64,000 nucleotides of DNA from Adiantum capillus-veneris (Eukaryota > Streptophyta > Polypodiopsida > Polypodiales > Pteridaceae): the NCBI GenBank assembly GCA_014529385.2, contig CM043970.1, positions 61,447,523-61,511,522 of the forward strand, read 5' to 3'. Positions 33,266 through 46,824 of this stretch are shown piece by piece. Under the pieces are notes generated by a model that ran no database searches, was not told the DNA's origin, and worked only from the letters and a program-made list of their open reading frames with translations. A program made the position numbers and the translations under genes. The first letter of the stretch is position 1; every line of letters starts with the position of its first letter.

Positions 33266-34655
33266 GTGAACGTTTTAAACTCCAAAGGGTGAGTTTTATT
33301 TTTTTAAACCAAAGTTTAGCTTAATTTAACAAGTCAAAATTAGCAGGTAGTTAGGCTGTAGCCTCGAGTCAGTTTCATAAGACTCCAAGGTTTGTGCAAA
33401 GGTCTTGCACCCAAGCTAATTAAACACCATATTAGTGAATGTGAGAAGCTTAAGATTTGACCACATGGCCAAATCTTAGCAAAAGTTTTGAGAGCATGGC
33501 TTATACGAGCTTTTCAAGTACTACCTCGTGGAAGTCTTTGACTTTAAAGAATAGTTTGAGATTTGTCCATATGGCCAAATCTTTGAGAGATTGGTGCTAC
33601 CCAAGTTGGCTACAAAGTCTCAAAGTCTCTAATATGGTGTTATTAATAAAAATAAAAGTCTATGGTGTTTAATAAAAGGAAAAAGATAAAGACTAAGGTT
33701 AGATCAGACCTTCCCCATTTAGAAAGTTGACTTTAGTACTTCTTTACTAAGCTTGGATAGGCTACATGTCTAAAGTAGCACATACTTGCTTTGTGTGAAC
33801 TTAACAAGAGTGTGTGGGTGTATGTGGTGTGTACACTTGCCAAGCAAAGTCCAAGAGAAGAGGGCCTGATTTATTTAAGCTTAGAAAGTGGAGAGAGTGT
33901 TTTATGAATAAGTTGCATTTTGGGAGCTCACTTCTCATTGGCCAAGTTGTATGCATTATATTTGAAAACTAGTCGCAAGCTTTGCATGAGATAAAAGCAA
34001 GGGCTCATTGAAATTTTTGGCTCTCTCTTTTTCTCATTCTCACACTCTAAAGTGATCAAGAATGGATGAGCAACAGTTCTCACACTCCCTCCCATATGGG
34101 TCCTTAAGAGCAAGTCTCTATGCTCGAAAGCTTGGCTGTGGATGCAAATCCAAGCAAGTGAAGGATCTATTTCTTCTTCATCATCTCTACTACTCTATTA
34201 TGCTAAGCTATGCTAAGAGCTTTCCCATGAGCAAGCGTATATGGAGTATCAGTTCTCTTGCTTGAAAAATAACATTTTTCACAATCTTTCTCTTTATTTG
34301 CAGTTCCTTTCTCCTTGATGAGGTGTTTAGGGTTTGGGAAGGAGGGTTATACCAAGGAATCTTGAAGAACAACATCTACTTGATTCAAGAAAGGATACAC
34401 AAGAGCACAAACATATATTGTAACAAAGCTCTCATTCAAGAGGATTAGTCCTTTTGGAGGGGACCAACTCCAACCAAATCGGGTCCTCATCGAGGTATCA
34501 ATCTTAATTGTTTGAATTATGTGCATGATTCTAGTGTTCTTAATGTGTTATTGTGTAAAGAAATTAGCCTAACACAACCTTTAATCTCCTTCCTATCTTT
34601 CTCTTAAGGAAAACTCACTCCTTTCATTGTTAAATTCCATTGAATTTAAAAATAA
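33266..34655 (+). repeat. L1-related LTR-like insertion, diverged
   Basis: The 3' half shares ordered blocks with L1 LTRs: gatgcaaatccaa, tctactactctattatgctaagct, aggtgtttaggg, attgtaacaaagctctc and ttggaggggaccaactcc...gggtcctca. The 5' half is not recognisably shared. It splits a minus-strand gag into two parts, so it is probably a solo LTR or LTR fragment inserted there. The edges are estimated from where gag similarity stops. Confidence 0.5.
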
Positions 34656-34850
34656 TCATTAGATTCTCTGACATAAATACTCCCCTCACTCAGCTTCATC
34701 AATGTCCTTCAATTTAGCGAACTGCTCATATGATTGGATATGAATGTCAAGATCATCCTTCTTCCCACCCTTGAAGATTGGGAAAGAAATCCTTAGATCA
34801 ATGGAGCACTTAGTGTCTCTGGTTCAGTGATGATGTGAGTCATGGTCCCC
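34655..34850 (-). pseudogene. Gag N-terminal fragment, minus strand
   Basis: Minus-strand reading gives ISFPIFKGGKKDDLDIHIQS followed by YEQFAKLKDIDEAE and a stop, then GEYLCQRI. This matches the start of a retrotransposon gag domain (F..G.....DPE..L..YE). It probably belongs with the gag piece at 32,900-33,265 before the LTR-like insertion. Confidence 0.6.
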
Positions 34851-35596
<746 letters not shown>

Positions 35597-35801
35597 GAAC
35601 CTTATCTAGGCTGTGGGTGGCTAGAACCTTATCTAGGGGCATGTTTATGGCCTTATCTCTCTCTTTGGTGATTTATAGACTGAGGCCATGAGGGGGCCAT
35701 GCCATTGGGCTCTCGTGCTACTAATCACCTTCCCTTGGGTCTACAAAGGAGGAGCAGGGCTAAAGCAGATGAGGCTGGGGCTCATGCATTGGATGGGCAT
35801 G

Positions 35802-35802
<1 letters not shown>

Positions 35803-35894
<92 letters not shown>
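35803..35894. repeat. (CT)n microsatellite, about 46 units
   Basis: A second uninterrupted CT run lies about 210 bp from the first. The intervening DNA repeats the word gaaccttatctagg twice. Confidence 0.98.
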
Positions 35895-35895
<1 letters not shown>

Positions 35896-36924
35896 GGTAC
35901 TAGAGTGTTGCACGTGTTTGCAATGTCTCTCTTGTGCAGTTTTAAAGTAGAGACAATGGGTGTTGGGTGCCTGCATATGTAGAGTCTTGGCGAGGTAGTG
36001 GGTGAGGGCGTGTAGATGTGGAAGAGGGAATGGGGAGGAATATAGGGGGGTTCTTGGAAAGTAAAATGATTTTCTTTAGAATAGGATATGTTGAATAGGA
36101 GTGGGTGACGTCAAATTTCCAAGTGTTCATTTGGCATTTTAATTTAATTTTTGAAGGGTAGCTCAGATTTTTTAGCGGTAAAAAAAGATCAACTTGCAAG
36201 GCTCACTCAGTCAAGAGACACATCTTTGCTTAAGGAGGTACATGACAGAGTAGAGTGGTTGTCCACACAGCAAGCGACACAACATCCACTCATTTTGCCC
36301 AATGCCCACTATCCAATGGCCACTAATCGTAAAAGCACGTGCATCTCCTACCTTCTGCTAGAAAAAAACCTTACCTTTATATTTTAAATTTAAACTTTTG
36401 AAAATTTAAGGCGAGAAAACCAACAAAATTTAGTGCACAAGCCTTCTAATTATAATCAATTTACCTCTAAAGATATCCATGTGTAGTTGAATGGCGACGA
36501 TGGTGTCCAACCTCTCGCAAGAGCTTGGAAGTTTATCCTTATTTTAATGCACATAATACTCGCAAAAAAATTTGGTAGTTGATGCTCACATCAGTGCTCG
36601 AAAAAAACTTTTTCCCAAAAACTTGGAAAACCTACATGCGAGACATATTAGAGGTAAGAGCAGTTTTGCACGAGCAGGGGTGCTACCTCTGTCGTGCATC
36701 AACTATTTTGGCATTTACTAATTTCGTAGATTTACTAATTTAAAGCATAGCTTTTGAGTACGCAGTCTGTTCACTCGTAGCACTCGACGGGGGTAGAAAA
36801 CACAACTTCCAACTTTGCTGAAATCGGCAGAGTGGAGCAAGGAGGGTATAATTCCCTGCCCGTGCGGACACGCCCTAAGACTCTATATAAAGATTTATCT
36901 ACAAATTCAACTATTTGATTGAGA
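35895..36924. other. Intergenic, no gene seen
   Basis: AT-rich DNA with a block at 36,360-36,480 related to 30,660-30,825. No coding or LTR feature is supported. Confidence 0.4.
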
Positions 36925-37930
36925 TAGTTTTAGATCAAGGCACTCACTTTATCAATGAAATGATTCAGATTGTGATTGAAATATTTTTTATCAAGCATAA
37001 AAAATTCACACCTTACTATCCCATATGAAATGAATAGGTTGAAAGCAGTAATAAAATAATCAAGATCATTTTGATGAAGATTTTTCCAAGAATCCAGATC
37101 ACTAGGATGAGAAGATTTAAAGACAGTGTTGTGGGCATACCAAGAACATCTCACAAGGTGACAATGGGTATGACTCCATTCAAAATGGTATATGGCACAA
37201 AGGTAGTGGTGCCAGTGGATTTTGCGATTCCCAACCTTAGAATGGAAATTGAACATGGCATGGATTTTAATGCCCATCTGAAAAACATATTGGATGAGTT
37301 GTTGAAGTTGGATGAGATCCACCAGCAGAGAGCCATGCTGGAATAGAAAGTTGTCTAGCAGAGAAGGAAACACTGGCATGATAGCAAGCTCAAGCTTTGG
37401 AAGTTTAAGAAGGGGGATTTGTTAGTATTGTATTAGTCAAAGCTAGGCCCAAAGAAACCTAATTTGAAGATACCATGGTACGGGTCAGTACAAGATAGAT
37501 TGGGTTTTCTCGAATGGCATAGTCAAACTTAATGATTTATTAGGATAATTTTTGTGATGGGTCTATAATTGTGCAAAAAGAAAGCTATACTATTCCAGAT
37601 CAAACGAACCCCCAATACCAACACAACACAACATGGAAAATTCAAAATTAGATTATGAGCCTTTAGACCTATTTAGCATCAGAATAGAGGTACTAAGAGT
37701 AGCTAAGGGGTCAAACCAGGCCCGGGGCTTTTAAGGTCCCAGATCAGAATCAAACAAGGGAAGAACTGATGGAGACTAGTTTCTACAACGGTAAATGGTG
37801 GGTTATGAATGGTCAATTCTTGTAGGGCATATCACCAACACTTATTACAAGGACGGACCAATGCATGTGCACCGCATCAAAACCGGTGGACAGAACCTCA
37901 AGGCACCGAATGAGTGGTGCATACACGACC
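36925..37930 (+). pseudogene. Integrase C-terminal half (Tat-like), plus strand
   Basis: Reading from 36,930 gives DQGTHFINEMIQIVIE with the second catalytic Asp, then YYPI with stops, VESSNK in the Glu region, and the C-terminal domain TMGMTPFKMVYGTKVVVPVD ... HQQRAMLE, a stop, RRKHWHDSKLKL and a GPK module. It aligns with 9,500-10,190. The tail to about 37,930 keeps short similar phrases. The start coincides with what is missing from the minus-strand remnant at 30,826. Confidence 0.8.
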
Positions 37931-40900
37931 AAAATTAGGATAACTATGTAGCATGTGCACAACCCTACCCTACTTCCTCAAAAGCTTACACGTCTTGCAC
38001 CTTGTCTGAAGAGATTTTTGCACCATCACCTGTGTAATCTACATCCACATATCTTGCTACGCATGCATCACCATCTCCAACACCTTTTCAGTGTTTACTA
38101 CATAGCCCAACACTCCTACATGCTCCCGGTTTGAGTCGCCATCTTCATCAAGTGAGTTTTCCATTTCCATGTAGAGCCTTTCACAGAGTTTAGATATGGT
38201 GAAGAAGGGGCATGCTATGCAAGCCGCCATGGAGATAAAGTAGTAGAACTCAAAGAGGTGTCATTTTGGACCAAAATTTCTTGAGTAGATTCCTCATGCC
38301 TTTGTGTACTTGTTAGTGCCATGCTTCCATCATATAAACAAGTATCCTGCTTGATTTTCAAATTGTTTGTCCTACAAATGATTGGCACTTGGTTTTTCTG
38401 GGGTGGAAGTGTCCATTCTTTGTCTACGTATCATTTTGGGACTCCTGGAGGCTGATCATTACATTGATCTTCCCAAATTCCCCAAAACCCTCATGTGCAG
38501 CAATGACAGTAGCTGCCATCTGTTTCCAATCCACATGAAATTGGTCTCTGCTGATTCATCTTGATGTGTAGACCCTTATTATTCTATGCACCATCTTTGT
38601 GAGTTTGGTCTTGGTTCCTTACCTAATGTTTTCCTTCTTTTGAAGGCTTTAGGGCTTAGTTATGGTATCCTTGATTTTTTTTTTCAACTTCAACTCTTAT
38701 CTGCATGTTCCTTGGGTCTTTCTTGAGCTTACCAAGGATAAATTCCTATCCATGGGTTTAAGATTTGGTCGATTGTGACTTGGTGAAAAACGCACAAGAA
38801 ATGCACATTTTTCCTTATCTTGAATTCTGTCCATCTTTTTGCCTGAGTTTTGGTTACATTAGGTGCTACTAAGGGTGTTGGAGCTTTTGGTGTCAAAATT
38901 CCCAACTTTGCACTATTCTTTGCTAAATTATGACCCAATTCTCTCTTTTCAGACTGATCTGCTCCAAATTTCTCTCTGTATTTTGATATGGTGGTCGAAT
39001 TCATTATGGTTTGTTCTGCGGACTCGTCTTAGCTAGGGGAACTTGTTGGAAACTTTTCTTCTCAGTTTGGGATGGGGTGGCAACAATCGTGGCAGCTGAA
39101 ACCTAGACCTGTTTTTTATGAAATTTTATAGGTTTCTTCCCCATGGCTTGGTGGTCATTTTGTGGCTACGTACTTGTTATATGGGCCTACAATTTGTTAG
39201 TAGATCTGGTTTTTTCTAGTTGCCGCACTTTCACCTATTTTGAAGGGATTGGTGGTCCATTTTGGATGGGGTTAGCATCCCTGGGTTCCTTTCAATGAGA
39301 TGCACTTGTGGATTCCATTTATGCTTGATTTGGGCCTAGGTGGAAGCAACCGTGGTAGTTGACACCTAGCAATTGTGCCTGATTGGGTGATACCTATTCA
39401 CATTCCATATTCCCTAGTGGTCACTTTGATGCTATGCATGTCTACTTTTATGGTCCCATGTGGTAGTAGTGACCCAATCTCTAGTTGCGGTGTCTAGACC
39501 CTGATCTTTCCATGTGGTGAGTGTATTGGTTTTTTGCATGTACATGCATGCTCTAGATAGGGTGAGACTCACCACTAGCTCCACTTGCCATGGTGACCAC
39601 TATGTCTTGTGTATAGAAGCTCGGGAGTCGGCTTGCTCATAGGTCTTCTCTCTCTCTCATGTAGGGCTTTAGTAGTCAAATGAGCTAAAGTTTCCTCGTA
39701 TGTTAGTATATGTGCCTAGTGCTCTCAGAACTTGACTTTAGCTTTTGATCCCGTCTCCTTTATTTCATACCTTTTACTTTTGTCAGATCTTCAATTTTTG
39801 AGTTTGGACTTCATACACCCTCGATACGTCAGGTTTACCTTTTGGGCCACTGGCGTGTTTAGGTTGGAATTTGACATCGTCAATTTGCTTCCAAAATTTT
39901 TCTGGTGGGACTTTTATTGTATGGCATTATGTCGTTTGGTTTCAGATTTTTCATTACTTCTATGGATTTTTTATTAGATTTTAAGAAAGAAATTCCCAGT
40001 AAGGTACTATTAAAAAATCATGATAAATCCAAAATTTAGCAAAACAAAGCCAAAAATTATCCCAAAATTACCTACAAATTAGGTAGCTAATTCTTAATTA
40101 GGAAAGTAATCATTCTGCTATATGCAAAATATTTAGGCCATAATTGGTCTATTGTTTGTGCTTTTTCTCAAATTTTTACCATAAATTGCAAAAATCTTAC
40201 ATGTAGGGAGTATATACAAGAGTATGGAGTTACTTTTGTCCCTGACATAACCTAATCCCCCTTTAAGTACTTACGGGAATCACTTATTATTTGTTGAAAA
40301 ATCAAATCGCAATAAAATGCAGTAAGGTTTAAACCATTGTAAGACAATGTCTGTTAATATGTATAAATTTGTAAAAAAAAATTCCCATGGTTCTATATGC
40401 CTGCTCCCTCCCGTGTCAGAGTCCTCCAAGATGAACTAGAAATTATGGGTACAAGGTGGGTAAAACAATATTTCTTCGCCCATATAGCTTCTTTTGTAGG
40501 ATTGCAATACGAGCTTTGATAGGCATGTAAAGAAAATTTAGGTTGGACCGTTGTGTAGGTCTCTTGCTTTGGTTGCTTTGAACACCATACTTGTTGTTTT
40601 TGCACTTCTTTACCCGTCATATTGTTTTGATGTTTTCTTTGTGGGGCTGCCATGGGGATACATATCCACGGCTAGTCCCTTTGTGCTTGATATAACTCTT
40701 TGGGTACCCAAACTTTCTTTGTTGACTCTCTTGGTTGTGGAGTCACTAAGGGGTGCTTTGTCTGCTGGTTTGACTTCTTAGGGAGTTTTGACACAATTCG
40801 CTTAGGTATCCAAATAAGCTCTTATGTGTTTTGAGCTTGAATTAACTTATTTGGTACCCATACTTTTGTGATAGAATCATGAGTAGACCGTATGGATATT

Positions 40901-41306
40901 TGAGATGGTACATGAGTCTGTAGCGGCTTGTGGACTTGTAGTGATTCTTTTGTGCCTGCTACATCTCTATTGACCCATGCGTGCTTTGTTCAGAGCTAGT
41001 CCTTAGATATCCATATTTTTCGTGTGTTTGTCTCTCCTGGCATTTTTTTTATGTGGATGAGCCTGATGCCACCTTCTTTTGAAGTGTTAGTTCCTATGGA
41101 GACTCTTTGGGAATCCAATGCATGCTTCATGTATACAAGGGTTGTTTACCTTTGTCATTCGTGTTTTTTGTTGTTGGCTCCATTCCTATACTTTAGTTAA
41201 TGGAGCCATGACTCTCATGTGCATTATGAATCCGCACCTGATCGAACTTGCTGTCTATCTGAACATTGTACTTCCTTTTCCATGGCTATCGTAGCAATAA
41301 TTGGTG
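37931..41306. other. Long intergenic stretch, no supported gene
   Basis: No open frame over about 90 codons and no domain was recognised on either strand. Two loosely similar passages occur near 39,070 and 39,335 (words gtggcaacaatcgtggcagctg and gtggaagcaaccgtggtagttg), suggesting an old local duplication. Words such as gtacccaaac, gtatccaaat and gtacccatac recur around 40,690-41,110 without a fixed period. Confidence 0.4.
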
Positions 41307-41640
41307 TTAATCTTGCTGATCTTCTAACACATCAAATCTGTGTGGGTAGACATATTGATTGATTTGAACAAATAAGGTTACCCATCCTAGTGCTTTGACA
41401 TGATGGTCAATATAGCTCTGCATTTCTTGTTGTGTCATTTGAAGCTTTGCTCCTTGACCAAGTTGTCTATATAAGCTAAGAGAAATGACATTTCCTTGGG
41501 CTCCTATATCAAGTAGAGCGGTGGTTTGTACTTTTTTATTTGTATTTTTTTGTCCAACCTACTCATATTGAATTATTTCTTTCCTAGGTCAAGTGAATTT
41601 TGTTTGTCACAATAATTTATGTGCCACTCTATATACTTAC
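41307..41640 (-). pseudogene. Possible retroelement zinc knuckle plus aspartic protease, minus strand
   Basis: Minus-strand reading of 41,530-41,307 gives an open stretch with TALLDIGAQGNVISLSLYRQ, which fits the retroviral protease loop (D-T/S-G-A..N-hydrophobic) with Ile in place of Ser/Thr. Some 100 bp upstream the words CGVCKYIEWHINYC resemble a gag zinc knuckle, with Cys and His spacing slightly off. The stop at 41,307 truncates the protease. It may be the only readable part of an old retroelement spanning the surrounding non-coding DNA. Confidence 0.4.
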
Positions 41641-43336
41641 AAACACCACATATTCATGTAATTCAAAGACTATTAAATTTTTTTTATATGATTTATGTAT
41701 CACATACTAGAATCCGCACGCACTTTTGTAGATATGGTATTAAAGAACCTCTTTTTTGGTAAATAGGGATTCTCAAAACAGCTTTGTAGTGTTTTTCTTA
41801 TGTAGTATACCCATGGATCAAGTCACACGCTCTGTAAGTTGTGAGAAATTGATTATGATTTTGCCATGGTCTTTTTCTACAAAATAATCCAAAAAGGACA
41901 TTGTAATGTCCATTTGTGGTACCGAAGTAGTGTTATAGAAAAAGTAATCAATATGCTTTATAGCACGTTTTGAGTGGATATTGTGGAGCGTCCTTTCTCC
42001 ACCAAATATATGCACACAAAAATGCACGGATACATAAAGCACAAGTTCTCGAAGGTATACGGAACATTGAAGACCAGTGTGCCAAGCAGCTGTTGGGAAA
42101 ACACTTGAGAGCAAGGGGCACCTCTATAACAATGTCTCCCAATAGTGCTCAAAACAAAAGATCAGCCCCACAATTTGTATCAAAAGGATTCCCACAAAAC
42201 CACAACTCAACGGCAAGTGATGCCTTAGGAATTTACAAGCATGCGCCCACCAAAATGGTCACCATGGAAACTAAGAAGCAACTGCCTTAGCATGGCAATA
42301 CAACACATGCCAACCAATGCACTTGAGGAAAATATATGCCCCCTTCACCAAAATACTCTTTACAACCACAATTTCAAAGTGTACATGAACCACAAAACAT
42401 GCAATCTTCCACAACTTAATCTAAACCAATCTATGGGCTACCATATCTTGTATCTTGCGGGAAACAGATTGTTTCTTCCAAATCACAACTTCAAGGATTA
42501 TTTCAAGCCTAAAAATTTATTTGAATCTTTTGCAACCAAATTTCAAATCTATGTACCTCTATGTGCAAAATTGGCACGAGCAGCAAGTTGGCATTGTGCA
42601 ACTACACATAGGAAAGGCTAGTGAAGGGCAAAAATTGGCATCAAAAAACGAGGAGGCACAACAACCCAAGACCTAAAAACTTCTAATATTTGGCTGAACA
42701 TTTTTATGTTTTTACATGAGGTTTAGTCATATACAAGTTGTGGTTCAAAAAAATCACTAACAATACATGAGTTTTAGTTATATACAAGTCGTGGTTCACA
42801 AAACTCACGAACAGGCACTTACAATAACCCAACAGCTGGCACGAATCAAGTGACTTGCCTTGCGTGTACATGTGTTTTCTAAATCAAGTTAAAAATTCCA
42901 CAATAAAAGTCCCACACACCCTTTTAACACACGGCATCATGTCCATATTTACAAATTTCACAAAAAAAAATAGGGTGTCCAAAATGCGCAACACCATCTT
43001 GGCTCAACAAGAAAGCAAAGAAGGACGTTTGCAAAAGTATTGATAAGTAAAAGCAAATAAAAAGAGGGAGTAAAGACACGAGTGGAGTCAAGGAGATCAC
43101 ACCACTTGGGTAGTGACAAATAGATGAGCTTTGAGGGAAGTTTTTAAGTACAATTGCATTAAATTTTTGTAAGTAATTGTGATTTATTTTTTGTAAATAA
43201 TTCCTTAATTTAATTTTTGTGTTGCTTTGAAGGCTTTTAAAGAGTGGGTGATGACGAATCGCGAGACTACCCCATATCACTAACATCATTTGTGTTAAAC
43301 TATGTGTTTGTATGTAGGATTTTTTTTTTCAAGAAA
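41641..43336. other. Intergenic, no gene seen
   Basis: Overlapping short frames occur on both strands (41,820-42,680), none with a domain I recognise. A repeated phrase (acatgagttttagttatatacaagt and a near copy) lies at about 42,715-42,800. Confidence 0.4.
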
Positions 43337-43470
43337 AAGATCCTTCCATTAGTTAATAATAGCTACCCAAAGGCTACAAAATACCTCTGCGAGGGAGATC
43401 TATCTACATCATAAAACAAGGAGACTCTCCCAAAAAAGAAAAGTTTTGTACAATGAGAGCTAGATCAAGA
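43337..43470 (+). repeat. Dispersed repeat, copy 1
   Basis: The passage gatccttccattagttaata...ggctacaa...ggagactctcccaa matches, in order and orientation, the passage at 55,468-55,570. It does not lie in a recognised element. It may be the tail of a LINE or other dispersed repeat. Confidence 0.6.
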
Positions 43471-45036
43471 CATGGGAGGAGGAAAGAGCCACATTGGTGG
43501 CTAGAAGTGTCATCTAGATATGCCTTGAACCATGGTGAAGAACGGTCGTGGGTGCTAAAGTCGCAAGAAAGTCTCTAGACACTCCTACATGCAGTTGGAG
43601 CTACCCTGAAGTCTCTCAAATTGATCCTTGAGTGTATGAGTCAGCTCCAGCCAAAGTCAATAACAGTGTCTACCAGTGGGATAGGGCAAGCCTCAAAGTT
43701 TGTATATAGGGTTGTTACCTAAACTTTTTTTATTATCTTTTCTGTTTTGCAAAATCGAGACTCAAACTCCCTTGCAGCATGAGAAAACCTCCAATTTAGA
43801 GTAGCCCATTCATGTGCTACTCTATCTTTTACTTCTTTGTATATGTATCTATTGGGGATGATACGATTCTCCCATTTTGTACCCCAACATTTTCAATTTG
43901 AGGCATTCTCCCATTTTTATAATATAGCCTTTTGCACCATGTACGAATCTTTTAACCTTTGATGTTAGCAATTCCTTATATCTAATGCATTTAAATTAAT
44001 AAAATAAAAATTCTCTTCGAATGTTGTGTCATCTCAATGTTTTCAAGTTAAGTTGGTGTGGTCAATTTCTTATTCTTTTTGAAAGTTCAAATCTATTTAC
44101 AATGGTGAATTGGGTATCAAGACCAAGAGGTCTTGCCACCCCAAAATTTTTGTACCAACAAGCGTCAATATACATGTTGATATATATGGTAATGTAGTGT
44201 TGATATCACAGTTGATATAGGCATTGATATTTACCATGTGCAGCTCTCGATGTTGCAGCTAGTCGAGGGTAGACTACTCTTGCAATACCTTGCTTATTAC
44301 TATGTGAAAGGGCAAGGTTTCTTCCAATTGTTCCATCACTTTTTTTTATCTTTTTTGCTAAGCTTTGTGGGCTTTCAAAATGGGGCTTGATTTGAATGGG
44401 TTTTGGTCAAGCTATGTGTATATATGGGAGCATCTATGGAGTCTCTATTAGCACATGGAAGGGCGTTTGAAAAGAAGTGAAGCCTTTGTTTTTATTGGAA
44501 AAAGTACAAAAAATTCCTTTGTTTTTTCTCATAGTTTTTCTTTGATTTTATTGATCCCTTTGCTTCTGCAGCCAAGTATTGTGGAAGTTGTAGCGAATGA
44601 CTCTTGAGGGAGTCTAGTCAGGGCTAATTGAGGTTGAGTGTATGTAAGGTTGAGAAAATTCATGAGAGAATATCACCCCATATTCTCTTGAGAAAGCTAT
44701 TCTCTTCATCCTTTTTTCTTTGTGGTGATTTGAGGTGTTGTACAGGCAAGTCCTCCAATCCTTTACATAAATTGGTGCCTCCACTGAGGAGGGGAGAGTA
44801 GTGTTTTCCTCCTTTGATTATCACATTGGAGTCCACTTGGGAATCAACTCTAGGCCATCCCAAATCTTGTTTCTAAGATGATATTTCAAGATTTTGATCA
44901 CTTGAAGAGGTACTTGGAAGCTTGTGAGTGTATTTGAGAATTGTGGACAAAAAGATAACCATAAACATTATTTTTCCTCTATGCTGGCTTGCCAATATAG
45001 GTATTTTGAGTTCTTGCAAGTACTTCAGAAGTATTT
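43471..45036. other. Intergenic, no gene seen
   Basis: AT-rich DNA with no recognisable coding, RNA or LTR feature. Confidence 0.4.
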
Positions 45037-45977
45037 ATGTATGAGGTATATGGTAGTTCAAAAGGGATAAAATATGCTCTTGTGTATTTTAGTAAAGGTC
45101 TTTCACATGGCAATGAAGAGTATGTGGATAAGTATGCATATATGTGGAGTAAGGAAGACATTGTGTTTGATAGCACATGCAAAATGGATGAGCTTATGCA
45201 AATTATGAATTTGAGTTTTCAATATGAAGAAGCTCCTATAGGCAAGCCTCTGGTGAAATATGGAATATGGAAACTTGAGATGGGTTTTGTGAGAAGAAGA
45301 TGATACATGAGAATGAAGTAGCACGTGATATATGGAAGATAATGATATAAATGAGGTTGACATTGTTATGAACATTTGACATGCTAAAATATTTCTCATG
45401 GATACTTCTCTTGGTAATGAAAGTGCTGATCTGGATGACGTGAATGTTGATTTGGTGCCCTTTTCTATGATATTAAGGTGAATGGTGATGAGAATGCTTT
45501 GGTATGCAAAGCTATGAGAGCATCTACTATGGATTGTGTATGTGATGTGGGTTGTATAGAATCTCCTCTTAAGTATGAGGATGTTGATGTGGATGAGTTT
45601 TATGGTCTACAGGACTCTCAAGCTATGATTGTGGTTGAAGAGAACTTTGTCTCCACGTACAGGTTGTTTGAGGAGCCACACATGGTTGTCACAAGTAATG
45701 AAATATGCATCATATGGTGTCTCATGAAGGTAATGTATCTACGTTTGGCTTGTTTGATGAGGTAGAGGATATTTCTAGTGATGTTGAGCCTATAGATGAA
45801 GAGCATGCATCCCTTGAAAATTTTGATATGATTGTTGGTGGGAATATTCCTCTCATGATTGTTTTTGAGATGCAAACAAATAAGGAAGATACTATGAGGG
45901 ATGATGATGTTGTGAATGGCAAGAAACAAGGCTTTGATGACAGTTTTACTATGATTATGCTAAGCTTTAAAAAATAA
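45037..45977 (+). pseudogene. Decayed ORF region, not recognised
   Basis: Three plus-strand open segments (45,037-45,303; 45,478-45,765; 45,705-45,977) are rich in Asp, Glu, Val and Met. The last contains FDEVEDISSDVEPIDEEHAS and then NKEDTMRDDDVVNGKKQGFD, which reads more like protein than random DNA. Codon-like third-position T bias supports former coding. I do not recognise a domain. It may be a decayed retroelement ORF or a host gene fragment. Confidence 0.35.
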
Positions 45978-46824
45978 TGGGTAGCTTTAAAAAATATTGG
46001 GTAATGATTGAGAGATATCTTAATCTTTATGTGACGATGATATTGGGTATCTTTAAAAATTACTTTGACGCATCGTTGACATGTATTATGATTGTGTATG
46101 GCCAAACTGTTTAACTGGAATTGTTATGAACATGGTGCCCAGTTCATTGTATGGTCTCCTTTTTATAGAATCCATATGATAGAAATGTTGGGAGGTATCA
46201 TGATTATATTCATGATTTTGGGAATGGTTTTTCTCCAAAATCATGATTATACTCATGATTTTGAGAATTTTTTTTCTCCAAATGATGGCATGCAATGTTA
46301 TGTGTTTGATAGAGGTAAGTGGAATATGCTTGAATTCGCAAGAGCATGGGATTTAGCTTCAAGAGATGTAGCTCTTGGTATACCCATATTTCTAGCAGGT
46401 ATGTCGTCGTGGACGCCAATCCATTTTGTGAAGTATGAGTGCCTGAAGGTGGACATACACTACTCACATATTATCCTTAGTGTGAAGCTACACCTTTAGG
46501 GGATTGTCCACAAAAAAAATAGGGGATATGTCTCATTGGCGCTTGCATCCCAATTATCATAAAAGCATCATGGAGGCTATGCATAGCAGAGTAGGAGTTG
46601 TAGATGTCACTGATGCAATTGGTGCTAGTACTTGTGATGATAATTGTGATGATGTTCCCTAATCCATACCACTTGTAGTTCCATTCCACCTATATGAGCC
46701 CCCTTGTTTATCTTACTTCTTGTAGACTTCATTGAGAAATGTATTATGGAATTATTTCATATTTCTATGTTATCTCATGATTTTTTCCTCTGTAGTGCTA
46801 CTACATGATAGTTTCATTTCCATT
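45978..46824. other. Intergenic, short local repeats
   Basis: The phrase tcatgattatattcatgattttgggaatg and a near copy follow each other at about 46,198-46,275. Open frames here are short and not recognised. Confidence 0.4.
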
